Part shown: in pieces, positions 27,196 through 35,490 of the stretch
Layout of the letters: each line of letters opens with the position of its first letter
How positions within the stretch are numbered: position 1 is the first letter of the stretch
Assembly (NCBI GenBank): GCA_013822265.1
Contig: PNKD01000011.1
Location: 1 to 57,555 of the forward strand
Direction of reading: 5' to 3'
Origin: Leptothrix sp. (in: b-proteobacteria)
Lineage (GTDB): Bacteria > Pseudomonadota > Gammaproteobacteria > Burkholderiales > Burkholderiaceae_C
DNA length: 57,555 nt
Translations under genes and position numbers: made by a program
The notes under the pieces: generated by a model
The model's input: the letters and a program-made list of their open reading frames with translations, nothing else
The model's database searches: none
Told to the model about the DNA's origin: nothing

Positions 27196-28362
27196 CTAGA
27201 CCTTGGCCGCCGTGATGGCGCGCTCGGCCAGCAGCGATTCGACGAAGAAGTTCGTCGCCCAGTTGAGGATCTTCAGGCGACCGTAGTCGCCCCAGACTGG
27301 CCACGACCCGGGCACACCGCCGCGCAGCGCGGGGTCCGTGTTGTCGACGTCGTGGTGCCGCATCAGGTAGCGGTTGATGCGTATCGCCGCCTCCAGGTGG
27401 CGTGGCTGGCCGCGCAGCGCGTACAGGTGCGCGCAGACGATGGCGGTCTGCGCGTTGCCGGTCAGGCAACACCAGTCGGCGGCGGGGCGCCACTCGTGGT
27501 CGGACTGCCCCGGGATGAAGCCCTCGTCGTCCATGCACTCGATGACTGCATCGGCGGTGCGCTGGGCCGCGTCGATCATGTCCTGCCGCCCGACCAGGCG
27601 GCCGATGCCGACCAGCCCCTGCATCACATAGGCGGTGGTATGCAGCAATGGATGCTCTGGGTCGGTCAGGCAGTTGTTGGCGAACCAGCCGTTGGGTTGT
27701 TGCTGCGTCAGGCAGTGCTCGGCGTTGCGCACGGCGCCGTCGATGGCAGCCTGGTGGCCGAGCGCGTGGCCTGCTTCGCACAAGCCCCAGGCGGCCTTGA
27801 CGTTGTAGACGGTGCTGGCGGCGTTGGCGAACCTGGAGTTGCCGCGCCGCCAGCAACCATCGGCATCCTGCATCGACAGCAGCCAGTCGCAGGCGCGCCG
27901 GGCCGAGGCGGCGCTGGGCTGGTGGCTGTCGCTGCGCATCAGTGCCGCCCAGCCCAAGAGCACCATGCCGGTGTTGAAGACGGCCGGTGTCGGGTTCTTG
28001 TTGAGGCGGCCGCCCATCACGGCGCCCTCGGGCATCTGCACTTCGCATTCCCAATCCGCTGCGGCCAGCGCGCGGTCATGCCAGGAGTCGTCCTGGTAGT
28101 GGCGGGCCAGTTCCAGCAGCGTGGGGATGATGTAGCCGGTGGTCTCGGGGTAGCTCTCGAGGAAGGGGCCACCGAAATCGGTGCCGTAGGAGATGCCGCG
28201 GTTGGCGCCGGCGTCCTGCGCGCGGGCGAGCCATTGCGCGGCCTCGGCGAGGTGTCGATCGAAGTCCTCGGTGCCCGATGCCCGGTACAGGGGGCTTCGC
28301 CGAAGGCGGTCGGCAAACGCGCTGGCAGAGCGATAGGTTCGCCGGGCGGCGGCAATCAGCAT
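27196..28362 (-). CDS. Alpha/alpha-toroid protein of EPS loci, function unknown
   Basis: 388 residues rich in paired helices with repeated Trp/Gly-containing turns: YGTDFGGPFLESYPETTGYI, DWLLSMQDADGCWRRGNSR and AEHCLTQQQPNGWFANNC. The repeats resemble prenyltransferase/squalene-cyclase or six-hairpin glycosidase toroids. No DxDD motif of terpene cyclases is seen. It is the first gene of the minus-strand acyl operon and starts at ATG 28362, with no clear ribosome site. It may be a carbohydrate-active or scaffold protein. I cannot assign a reaction. Confidence 0.72.
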   Translation of the reverse strand: MLIAAARRTYRSASAFADRLRRSPLYRASGTEDFDRHLAEAAQWLARAQDAGANRGISYGTDFGGPFLESYPETTGYIIPTLLELARHYQDDSWHDRALAAADWECEVQMPEGAVMGGRLNKNPTPAVFNTGMVLLGWAALMRSDSHQPSAASARRACDWLLSMQDADGCWRRGNSRFANAASTVYNVKAAWGLCEAGHALGHQAAIDGAVRNAEHCLTQQQPNGWFANNCLTDPEHPLLHTTAYVMQGLVGIGRLVGRQDMIDAAQRTADAVIECMDDEGFIPGQSDHEWRPAADWCCLTGNAQTAIVCAHLYALRGQPRHLEAAIRINRYLMRHHDVDNTDPALRGGVPGSWPVWGDYGRLKILNWATNFFVESLLAERAITAAKV

Positions 28363-28588
28363 GTAGCAGAAGCGGGTTGGCGGAGCGTGGGGGTACCCGG
28401 GGCGTGAAGCAGCGGATCGGGCACAGGGCCCACGATTGTCTGCCAGCCAGGGTGCGTGACGCCCGGTTCAATGCGTTGCATTTGCCGCACCGGGCGACGG
28501 TTTCTGGCTGTCGCCCAGCGGCGCCGTGGCTTGGCCAGCGCGTGGCAAACGCTCGAGCCTGCTACGCGTGCACAGGCAGAATGCGGCC

Positions 28589-28595
28589 AGGGGGA
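28589..28595 (+). promoter_or_regulatory. Ribosome binding site deciding a GTG start
   Basis: AGGGGGA ends 3 bases before GTG 28599 and is the strongest Shine-Dalgarno-like sequence near this gene. The in-frame ATG 28581 lies upstream of it and lacks such a site, so GTG is favoured. Confidence 0.55.
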
Positions 28596-28598
28596 CTT

Positions 28599-29633
28599 GT
28601 GATTCACTTTTTTCTTACGTTCTCGGACGACGCGTCGGATTCACCGTTTGCCCGTGCGCTGCGCGATCTGGGCGTCGAGCACAGGATCTTCTCGGGCAAG
28701 GTCCTGCTGCGCTACAGGCACCGCATCTGGCTGTTGCTGCTGGGGCTGCCGCGGCTGGCCTGGTTTGCGGCACGCTCGGTGTGGCGGTCGTTGCTGCTTG
28801 CCCGGCCGCGGCCCGATGCGGTGGTGGTGGGTTCGCATCTGGAGGCTCTGGCCTTCGTCATGGGCCGGGCCGTGCTGCGCCGGCGCCTGCGCATCGTGCT
28901 GCTCGGTTTCATTTTCACGCGCCGGAAGTCAGCGTGGCTCGACCGCCTGCGCATCGCCTACTTCGGTTGGCTGTTCTCGAAGGTCGACATGGTGCTGTGC
29001 CATTCGACGCTGGAGATCGCGCGCTACGACGAGCTGTTTCCGCGTGCGCGCGGCCGGTTCCGGTTTGTCCCCTACGGCCTGCACATCCATGGGTACGATG
29101 AACCGGCGGACTTCCAGAACCCTGCGACAGCGCCAGCGCTCAGCGCGGGCAGGTCAGGGCGCGACTACAAGCTGCTGTGCGATGTATTTTCGCGGGCAGG
29201 TTATCCGTTGCGCATCGTCTGCGACTCCGAAGCCGCGCTGGCAGGCTGCGCCCATGCACCCAACATCGAAGTGCTTCGCCACTGCTACGACACCGATTAC
29301 TCACGCGAACTGCGCAACGCCGGCATGGTCGTGGTTCCGCTGGCCGTAGACGACATCTCTGCCGGGCAGATGGTGTTGGTCCAGGCCATGGCCTACCGCA
29401 AGCCGCTGATCGTGACGCGTACGCCGACGGTCAACGACTACTTGAAACACGAAGTGAGTGCGCTACTCGTTGAGCCAGGCAGTCCAGAAGGCATGCGAAA
29501 TGCGATTGATCGTTTGCGTGCAGATCCGGACTTGGCGCGACGCCTGACGGTCCGCTCGGCCGAGGCGTTTGAGCAACGGCACAGCATGCAGGCGTTCGTT
29601 GAAAACATCGTTGCCGCACTGCCGCGACGGTGA
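28599..29633 (+). CDS. Glycosyltransferase family 4-like
   Basis: 344-residue GT-B-type protein. The acceptor half has DAVVVGSHLEALAFVMGR and MVLCHSTLEIARYDELF, and the linker is RFVPYGLHIHGYDE. The donor half has GQMVLVQAMAYRKPLIVT and HEVSALLVEPGS. The first Glu of the usual E-x7-E donor motif is Gln here (VQAMA), so donor handling may differ. It is isolated on plus between two minus-strand sets and divergent from the toroid gene, so it has its own promoter. The upstream open frame (from about 28278) is low-complexity and not family-like. Confidence 0.82.
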   Translation: MIHFFLTFSDDASDSPFARALRDLGVEHRIFSGKVLLRYRHRIWLLLLGLPRLAWFAARSVWRSLLLARPRPDAVVVGSHLEALAFVMGRAVLRRRLRIVLLGFIFTRRKSAWLDRLRIAYFGWLFSKVDMVLCHSTLEIARYDELFPRARGRFRFVPYGLHIHGYDEPADFQNPATAPALSAGRSGRDYKLLCDVFSRAGYPLRIVCDSEAALAGCAHAPNIEVLRHCYDTDYSRELRNAGMVVVPLAVDDISAGQMVLVQAMAYRKPLIVTRTPTVNDYLKHEVSALLVEPGSPEGMRNAIDRLRADPDLARRLTVRSAEAFEQRHSMQAFVENIVAALPRR

Positions 29634-29776
29634 AGTGAACGAATCGATCTTTCCCTAATGAGCCGGCATTGAAGTGTTGAATTCAAGCGAGATGGTCGCC
29701 GCGTCAACGGGTCCCCTGCGCGATGGCGCCGTGTTGCCGAAGTGAATCCGCGATGGCATGGCGCAACGGGAAGGTG

Positions 29777-30472
29777 TCAGGAGTTCCTCTTGCGCCCAGA
29801 GAAGATAAACCACCCACCATCCCGCTCGAAGCTGGATAAGCCGAGAAGCCAGAGAAGGCGATCAGGTCGATATCGGTTCCATTTGACCGCCTGCAGCCAA
29901 TGGCCGACACTCAGGTCGTTCAAGAATGGCTTGCGCCTCGTCTCGATTCGGTCGATATCGATCAAATGGCCGTACCGATGGGCTACTTCCTCCGCGGTAC
30001 GGAAGTGGCGAACATGCGTATCTGCGTCGTAATTCGGTACACTGCAAACACACCATGTTCCTGCGGCCCACTGACTGACGGCGAGTAAGTCGTTTTCTAT
30101 GTGCTCCAGCACCTCCGTGCATACGATCGCGTCATAGATTTGACCGATGTATGTTTCTGCCAAGGTGGCGTCACCCCGATAGAAGAGGCCCGGAGCGCCG
30201 AATCGCTGCCCCGCCTTCTCAATCGCCACGGCGCTGAAGTCAAATCCTCGATACGCTAGTTCCGTTTTCTCACGGAACATGTGCGCAAAGGTGCCAGTGC
30301 CGCAGCCGACTTCCAGCACGCGACTCACCTTGCCGCGCTGCAGCGCACCAATTACTGCCTTAAACATCGGGTAGTACGGTGAGCGGGCATAGGGCAAGTC
30401 GAACACGCCTTCGCTTCCGCCAGCAGTGAACATCTCATCGTAAGTCTGCGGGACCTGCGGTAGCTTTTCCAT
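29777..30472 (-). CDS. Class I SAM-dependent methyltransferase
   Basis: 231 residues. Motif I is RVLEVGCGTGTFAHMF (about residues 51-66). YRGFDFSAVAIEKA is the acidic loop after strand 2, and DAIVCTEVLEHIENDLLAV is motif IV. GAAGGG lies 9 bases before ATG 30472. It may methylate a sugar or acid of the glycan. It is the last gene of the long minus-strand set and is cut off from it by the IS1182-type element immediately upstream, so its expression may now depend on the IS or a local promoter. Confidence 0.85.
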   Translation of the reverse strand: MEKLPQVPQTYDEMFTAGGSEGVFDLPYARSPYYPMFKAVIGALQRGKVSRVLEVGCGTGTFAHMFREKTELAYRGFDFSAVAIEKAGQRFGAPGLFYRGDATLAETYIGQIYDAIVCTEVLEHIENDLLAVSQWAAGTWCVCSVPNYDADTHVRHFRTAEEVAHRYGHLIDIDRIETRRKPFLNDLSVGHWLQAVKWNRYRPDRLLWLLGLSSFERDGGWFIFSGRKRNS

Positions 30473-30523
30473 TGACGAACCCTTCAGGTGCTAAGAGGAA
30501 TGCGGATAACATCGTGACGGACA

Positions 30524-30545
30524 GGCCTAGTAGTGTGGGCGGCAG
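30524..30545 (+). repeat. Left terminal inverted repeat of the IS1182-type element
   Basis: Pairs with 32072-32093 in inverse orientation. 19 of 22 positions match, including the uninterrupted core gtgggcggcag. Confidence 0.75.
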
Positions 30546-30617
30546 TAATTTGCCGAGCCCGCGCAATCGGTAGCGGCCTGGCGCGTGGCGGCGGATTTCT
30601 TGGCCACGCGTGGCAAT

Positions 30618-30655
30618 GAGGCCCTGACCAGGCCTCGGGGCCGTCGATGGCCCCG
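30618..30655. terminator. Two adjacent GC-rich hairpins at the IS end
   Basis: gaggcc/ggcctc with a 7-base loop (30618-30636) is followed at once by cggggcc/ggccccg with a 6-base loop (30636-30655). They lie between the transposase stop and the left inverted repeat. No T-tract follows on either side, so they may only impede transcription through the IS. Confidence 0.35.
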
Positions 30656-30698
30656 CTGAGGATCGGCAAAGTGGTCGAAGTGGGTCATCCGGCTGTCC

Positions 30699-32024
30699 TC
30701 ATGCGACTTGCATGGCACCCATTCGCCGCAGGTTCAGCGCCAGACAGACGAGCTTGAACTCGGCTTGCACGCGGTGCAGTCCTCGCAGGCTGAATTGGCG
30801 AAACCCGAGCACGCTCTTGATCCACCCGTTGGGCGGCTCGGCGATCCACTTGCGCCTGCGGTAGGCTGCTCTGCCCTCATCGGTTTGCAGCTTGGTGGCC
30901 ATCGCGGCCGTGTGCGGATGGTTATTCGCATCGATCTGCGCTTGGTTCTTGCCCTCGCGCCCAAGTGCCACTACCAGTTCGATGGGCACACCCGCGAGCT
31001 GCTCGAAGTTGTCCTCGCTGCGGTAGCCCGCGTCGGCCAGGCCTTGCCGGGGCAGCTCGCCCGTGTTGGTCTTCACCGCTTGCAGCATCGGCACCAGCTG
31101 CTGCGTGTCGGCGGCGTTGTTGCTCAGCTCGGCGGCCACGATGATGTGCGCCGTGTCGTCCACAGCCGTCTGTGCGTTGTAGCTGGCATCGAAGCCACCG
31201 CCGGCGCGCTTCATGATGCGACTGTCGGGGTCGGTGAAGTTGTCCTGCGCCTTCGGCTCGGGCACGCCGAACTCGCGCTTGTAGCGGCCACCCGTGGGCT
31301 TGCCGTCCTCGTCGCGCGGCTTGCGCTCGTCGTCGTCGCTGCGGCCGCGCTCGATGTCGGCATCGCGCTGGCGTTGCTCCAGGCGCTCACGCGCTTCGGT
31401 GATGGCCTTTAGGCGCACTTCGCGCCGTTGGATCTCGGCCGGGATGTCCAGTTCGGGCTCGTCGGCCTCGGCCGCATCAGTGCTCTTGGCGCGGTCCAGC
31501 AGCGCATCGATCTGCGCCTTCAGTTCGCCTTCGGCCTGCTGCATGCGCTCGTAGCTCATCGCCTTGTGGCGGCTGGCGTTGGCCTTGATCTTGGTGCCGT
31601 CGATGGCCACCGTGCCCAGCTTGACCAGGCCCATCTCGCGCGCCAGCTTGACCACCTGCACGAACAGATCGCTGAGCTCTTTGAGGTGCAGCGCGCGAAA
31701 GTCGCGGATCGTGCGGTGCTTGGGGAAGTTGCCGGCGCCCAACATGCGAAACGCCAGGTCCTCGTGCAATCGGCGCTCGATCTTGCGCGAGCTGAACACG
31801 CCCGTGGCGTAGCCGTACACCAGCACCTTGACCATCATCGCCGGATGGAAGGGCTGGTTGCGCGCTCCGCCACCGGCATAGCGGGCGTAAAACGCGCTCA
31901 AGTTCAACGCATCGACCGTGTCGCTGATGAAGTAGGCCAGGTGCCCCTTGGGCAGCCAGTCCTGCAGCGATGCGGGCAGCAGCATCTCCTGCTGCGGTTC
32001 GTACGGGCGGTAACTGATGGCCAT
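30699..32024 (-). CDS. IS1182-family transposase
   Basis: 441 residues, intact. The N-terminal domain is YRPYEPQQEMLLPASLQDWL and FFISDTVDAL-like text typical of IS1182/IS1182-related DDE enzymes (here YFISDTVDAL). DDE residues are in VAIDGTKIKANAS (Asp), QGLADAGYRSEDNF (Asp) and the C-terminal region AEPPNGWIKSVLGFRQF. An acidic, charged insert lies between the first and second Asp. It cuts and pastes or copies the element through the flanking inverted repeats. The absence of stops or frameshifts suggests recent arrival. Confidence 0.92.
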   Translation of the reverse strand: MAISYRPYEPQQEMLLPASLQDWLPKGHLAYFISDTVDALNLSAFYARYAGGGARNQPFHPAMMVKVLVYGYATGVFSSRKIERRLHEDLAFRMLGAGNFPKHRTIRDFRALHLKELSDLFVQVVKLAREMGLVKLGTVAIDGTKIKANASRHKAMSYERMQQAEGELKAQIDALLDRAKSTDAAEADEPELDIPAEIQRREVRLKAITEARERLEQRQRDADIERGRSDDDERKPRDEDGKPTGGRYKREFGVPEPKAQDNFTDPDSRIMKRAGGGFDASYNAQTAVDDTAHIIVAAELSNNAADTQQLVPMLQAVKTNTGELPRQGLADAGYRSEDNFEQLAGVPIELVVALGREGKNQAQIDANNHPHTAAMATKLQTDEGRAAYRRRKWIAEPPNGWIKSVLGFRQFSLRGLHRVQAEFKLVCLALNLRRMGAMQVA

Positions 32025-32071
32025 GCCAGATCAACGCCCCATCGGCTCACGCGACATCAGGGACTTCCCTT

Positions 32072-32093
32072 CTGCCGCCCACGCTCCTAGCCC
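32072..32093 (-). repeat. Right terminal inverted repeat of the IS1182-type element
   Basis: Inverse partner of 30524-30545. ctgccgcccac is the shared core. Confidence 0.75.
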
Positions 32094-32199
32094 CGAGGCG
32101 CCGAAGGTTGCGTGAAACCGGCGGTCCTGACGAGTTGCGCTGCCGCACTATTTTTATCATCTTCAAGCTGGCACGAAATGGAGGCACAAGCACACAGTT

Positions 32200-33390
32200 C
32201 TAGACCTCTGTTGCCTCGGTCAGCCATGCCTCTAGCGTTTCGACTCTCTTTGCCCAACTATTCTCCGCCGCGACTGCAATTCGTTCCTGCGGGGAGCCTT
32301 GGCCACCTCGCAGCAGTGCATCCTCAATGGCTGCGTGCCAGTCGTTCACACCGTCAGCAATTCGCACGACGTGTGAGAACGGCCTCACGCTCGGGACGTC
32401 TGCACTGACCACAGGATGGCCCGTGGCCAAATACTCGTGTAGCTTGAGTGGATAGCCTGCGCTTATCCAACTGCTTGCAGATAGGCGATAGAACATCAAA
32501 TTCACGTCCATGCCTACCAAGTACCGCGCGATGTGGCTGGCCGGTTTGGCGCCCAGGAAGTGGACGTTCGGCAGGGCCCGGCAACTCGCGATCTCCGCCT
32601 CGGCCCGGGGATCCGCCGTCTCGATGAGTACGCCGACCAGTACGAAGTTCCAATCTGGGCGTCGCTTCGCCAGTTCCGCCACCAGACCATAGTCAACTTG
32701 TGGGTGCAGACTGCCGACCCAGCCTAGTCGCGGACGCGAAATGGCGCTGAGGTCTGCTGGGAGCGGCAAAGTGTCGTGCCGCGCTTGTTCGAACGCTGTG
32801 AAGTCGGCTCCGTTTGGCAAGACCCTGATCTCACGATCCACCTTGGCACGCAGGGCGTCGGCGATCTGCTCAGAGGCAGTCAATACGAGGTCCGAGTCCT
32901 GGATCAAGGCACGCTCTGCGCGCTCCAACGCGTCGGTCCAGTCAGGCGTGTGATCGTAGAGATCGTAGGCGTGATAGACAACTACGTCGGCGTTCATGCG
33001 CCCGACATAGGCCAAGAACATTGGATGGAACACGTAGAGGATGAGCGGCCCATGGCCAATTGAGTCAAGACCTCGCTTCCAGCGGCGGGCCTGCAGCCGC
33101 ATGACGAACCTGTCCCATGTCCTCCAGCGAGGCGAGCGCAACAGAAGCCGAGGCGATTGGTCGATCCAGACGTTGTCGCGTCGCATAAAGGAGCCCCACC
33201 AGGACGCCTCTTTCCATGCCGATCCGTCGCGATCCCACGTGAACCAACCCCCGGTCGAATACAGGACGTCGAGGTGCCTGCCAATTCGCGAGAAGATTTG
33301 TTGACGGTTAACCCACTGACTCGTCCAGGAGTTAGGCGCCAGAACGAGTATGCGGGTTCGTGAGCGCGTCTTGGTGGGATCGGATCTCAT
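32200..33390 (-). CDS. Glycosyltransferase (GT-B, GT4/GT1-like)
   Basis: 396 residues. The N-terminal half has RILVLAPNSWTSQWVNRQQI and YHAYDLYDHTPDW. VLPNGADFTAFEQ is the inter-domain linker, and GWVGSLHPQVDYGLVAELA begins the donor lobe. YPLKLHEYLATGHPVVSADV carries the donor-binding Glu. It adds a sugar in the cytoplasm, with unknown donor. It lies 36 bases after the AsnB-like gene on the same strand and just upstream of the IS insertion. The ATG 33390 start is in a family-like position. Confidence 0.86.
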   Translation of the reverse strand: MRSDPTKTRSRTRILVLAPNSWTSQWVNRQQIFSRIGRHLDVLYSTGGWFTWDRDGSAWKEASWWGSFMRRDNVWIDQSPRLLLRSPRWRTWDRFVMRLQARRWKRGLDSIGHGPLILYVFHPMFLAYVGRMNADVVVYHAYDLYDHTPDWTDALERAERALIQDSDLVLTASEQIADALRAKVDREIRVLPNGADFTAFEQARHDTLPLPADLSAISRPRLGWVGSLHPQVDYGLVAELAKRRPDWNFVLVGVLIETADPRAEAEIASCRALPNVHFLGAKPASHIARYLVGMDVNLMFYRLSASSWISAGYPLKLHEYLATGHPVVSADVPSVRPFSHVVRIADGVNDWHAAIEDALLRGGQGSPQERIAVAAENSWAKRVETLEAWLTEATEV

Positions 33391-33426
33391 TACTTGGGGT
33401 AACTTCGAGTCATCGGGGTTCGCCCT

Positions 33427-35343
33427 TCACGCGACAGGAATCCCTCGTGCTGCTAGTTCAGTTGGGACCTGTGCCACCGAGTCTAGGGTTCGCTCCCAAA
33501 GCACGAATTGGGCCGCGGCAAACAGACTATCCGTGTGTAACGCCGCCCCGTCGCGGTGGGCCAGCAGATTCGCCCGCAGGGCTTGGGCGTCGAACATCGT
33601 GTGGCGATCCAGTGACGGGTCGTGCAGGATCTCGCGAAGGGGCTCATAGAGCGGGCCGCGGAACCAACCCGATGGATCGGTGGGGAAACCCATTTTGTCA
33701 AGGCGTGCGCGAACAGACTCCGGAATTCGCCCGCGCATCGCCTCGCGCAGAACGTGCTTGTTCCAGGGACCCTGCAGCTTATGCTTGGAGTCCATCGCGA
33801 ACATCAGGCTGACCAGGCGATGGTCCAGGAAGGGCAAGCGCACCTCGACTGAGTGGGCCATGGAGTTCCTGTCCTCGACCCGCAGGTACAAGGGCAAGGG
33901 CCCGACGGCGACGGCGTCTGCGAGCACTTCGCGCAGCGCGATGGGGCAGCGGGCTCTTGACGGCGACAAGTAGTCGGCCAACTCCGGGCGCAGCCACGAG
34001 GTGCTGCGAAGGCGGGTCAGGTGCCGCTTGTCGGCAACTCCGCGATAGGCGGCAACAGCGCCGAACGCGTGCTGTGCGACATGCCGCGCGGCCTGCCGGA
34101 AACGCGTGGCCGCGCTGCCACCGTGGGCAGCGGAATACGCAGAGATCTCATGCCAGGCTTGAGCAACATGCCCGCCCCTTAGCAACTCCGACCACCGGTC
34201 GTTGAAGTAGCTGCCATAGCCGCCGATCACCTCGTCGGCGCCCTGCCCGTTGAGGATGACCTTGACGCCGTGGCGTGCTGCCAGGGCCATCAGGTGGTAG
34301 CCGACCAGGGCGGTCGTCGAGTGCATGGGCTCGTCCTGATACTCAAGGATCTTCGGCAACGAGTCCCACAGTTGCCTTGGTGTCAGGTCCAGCGGCACCA
34401 GTTGCGCCCCCGTCAGCGCCAACGTGTCGGCGATGTAGCGGCTCTCGTCGAACTTGCGGTCCTGGTAGCAGAAAGCCAGTAGCGGCGTGTCTGCACCCGC
34501 AGCACGCCTGATGCGTGCGGCGGCACAAATGATGGCCGTGGAGTCGAGCCCGCCGGAAAGGTTCACGCCCACCGGCACGTCGCTGCGCATGTGCACGCGC
34601 ATGGCGTCTTCAAACAGCGCCGCGAAGGCCTGTGGTGCGTCCGCTGGTGCCGCAACCGTATCCGCCAGCACGTCCCACCAGCGCCACTGGCGGTACTGGC
34701 CTTCGGCAGAGAGCTCGAACGCGTGGCCTGCAGGCACGTGCAAGATTCCGTCGTGGAAGGTCGCATCGGACGTGTCCAGGGCGCCTTCATACAGATACCT
34801 TGCGACGGTCGGCAGGTGCAGGCCCCCGCGGTACAGCCCCGAGCGGCGTATCGCCTTGATCTCGCTGGCGAATACCGTGCGCTCGCGCTGCATCCAGCGG
34901 AAGAGGGGTTTGATGCCGAAGCGGTCACGCGAGCCGAAGAGCACGCCGCGGGCCTTATCGTGGATGACGAAGGCCCACATGCCGTTGAGTCGCCTCAAGC
35001 AGTCGGCACCCCACTGGCGGTAGGCCGCAAGCAATACCTCGCTGTCACCTTGGGAGCGGAACCGATGGCCCAGGCGAGCCAGTTCGTCGCGAAGTTCGAG
35101 GAAGTTGTAGATCTCGCCGTTGAAGACGATCGTGCACTGGCCGTCGTCCGACGTCATGGGCTGGTGCCCCAGCGGCGAAAGATCCAGGATCGACAGGCGC
35201 CTGAAGCCCAACGCTACAGGCCCAGAGTGGTAGGTGCCCGAATCATCCGGCCCACGGTGGGTGATGGCGTCGAGCATTGACGCCAGCGCGGCGGGCGCGT
35301 CCAGCGTGCGGCGTGGGTCGTGGATGGCTATGAATCCGCACAT
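33427..35343 (-). CDS. Asparagine synthase (glutamine-hydrolysing)-like, AsnB
   Basis: 638 residues with a complete glutaminase domain (Cys2 in MCGFIAIHDP, HRGPDDSG, VFNGEIYNFLEL) and synthetase domain (SGGLDST at 263-269, LNGQGADEVIGGYGSYF). Unlike the protein at 6308, it lacks the XrtA-amidotransferase N-terminal signature. In an EPS locus it most likely amidates a glycan carboxylate. A strong hairpin lies 46 bases upstream, between it and the flippase gene. The downstream glycosyltransferase starts 36 bases after its stop. Confidence 0.9.
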   Translation of the reverse strand: MCGFIAIHDPRRTLDAPAALASMLDAITHRGPDDSGTYHSGPVALGFRRLSILDLSPLGHQPMTSDDGQCTIVFNGEIYNFLELRDELARLGHRFRSQGDSEVLLAAYRQWGADCLRRLNGMWAFVIHDKARGVLFGSRDRFGIKPLFRWMQRERTVFASEIKAIRRSGLYRGGLHLPTVARYLYEGALDTSDATFHDGILHVPAGHAFELSAEGQYRQWRWWDVLADTVAAPADAPQAFAALFEDAMRVHMRSDVPVGVNLSGGLDSTAIICAAARIRRAAGADTPLLAFCYQDRKFDESRYIADTLALTGAQLVPLDLTPRQLWDSLPKILEYQDEPMHSTTALVGYHLMALAARHGVKVILNGQGADEVIGGYGSYFNDRWSELLRGGHVAQAWHEISAYSAAHGGSAATRFRQAARHVAQHAFGAVAAYRGVADKRHLTRLRSTSWLRPELADYLSPSRARCPIALREVLADAVAVGPLPLYLRVEDRNSMAHSVEVRLPFLDHRLVSLMFAMDSKHKLQGPWNKHVLREAMRGRIPESVRARLDKMGFPTDPSGWFRGPLYEPLREILHDPSLDRHTMFDAQALRANLLAHRDGAALHTDSLFAAAQFVLWERTLDSVAQVPTELAARGIPVA

Positions 35344-35388
35344 GGGTTGAAACTGGCAATGCTCGCTGTCAAGGGGTCAGGCCAAACA

Positions 35389-35414
35389 AGGCTTCGGCGG
35401 GTTCGCCGAAGCCT
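35389..35414 (-). terminator. Perfect 11-bp hairpin, probable intrinsic terminator of the flippase transcript
   Basis: aggcttcggcg and cgccgaagcct pair perfectly around a 4-base loop. Read on minus it is followed by TTGTTTGG, a short T-rich run. It stands 77 bases after the flippase stop and 46 bases before the AsnB start, so it may end or attenuate transcription inside the long minus-strand set. Confidence 0.6.
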
Positions 35415-35490
35415 CGATGATTGGAAGGGGTCGCCTTGCAGGCCGTCTCCATGTCGCGAGGCGTCAGCCTGGGTTGGCCGAGCACGCGCC

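Larger units (their letters stand above)
30524..32093 (-). mobile_element. IS1182-family insertion sequence, apparently complete
   Basis: About 1570 bases bounded by imperfect inverted repeats: left ggcctagtagtgtgggcgg and right (complement) gggctaggagcgtgggcgg, continuing cag on both sides. One intact transposase gene fills the inside. The palindrome CTAG is present at both ends and could be the repeat end or a 4-base target duplication. The element sits between two minus-strand genes, 51 bases upstream of the methyltransferase start, and has broken their likely operon. Length and gene layout fit the family. Confidence 0.8.

Noticed and set aside
26303..28054. AAC(3)-like gene as a 583-residue protein starting at 28054
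   Set aside because: The first 290 codons overlap the toroid gene in another frame and are Arg/Gly-rich. The conserved AAC(3) region begins after GTG 27184.
35344..35388. Perfect TTGACA (minus strand) upstream of the third AsnB gene
   Set aside because: At a 17-base spacing the -10 position reads CAACCC and falls on the start codon, so it cannot be a normal promoter.
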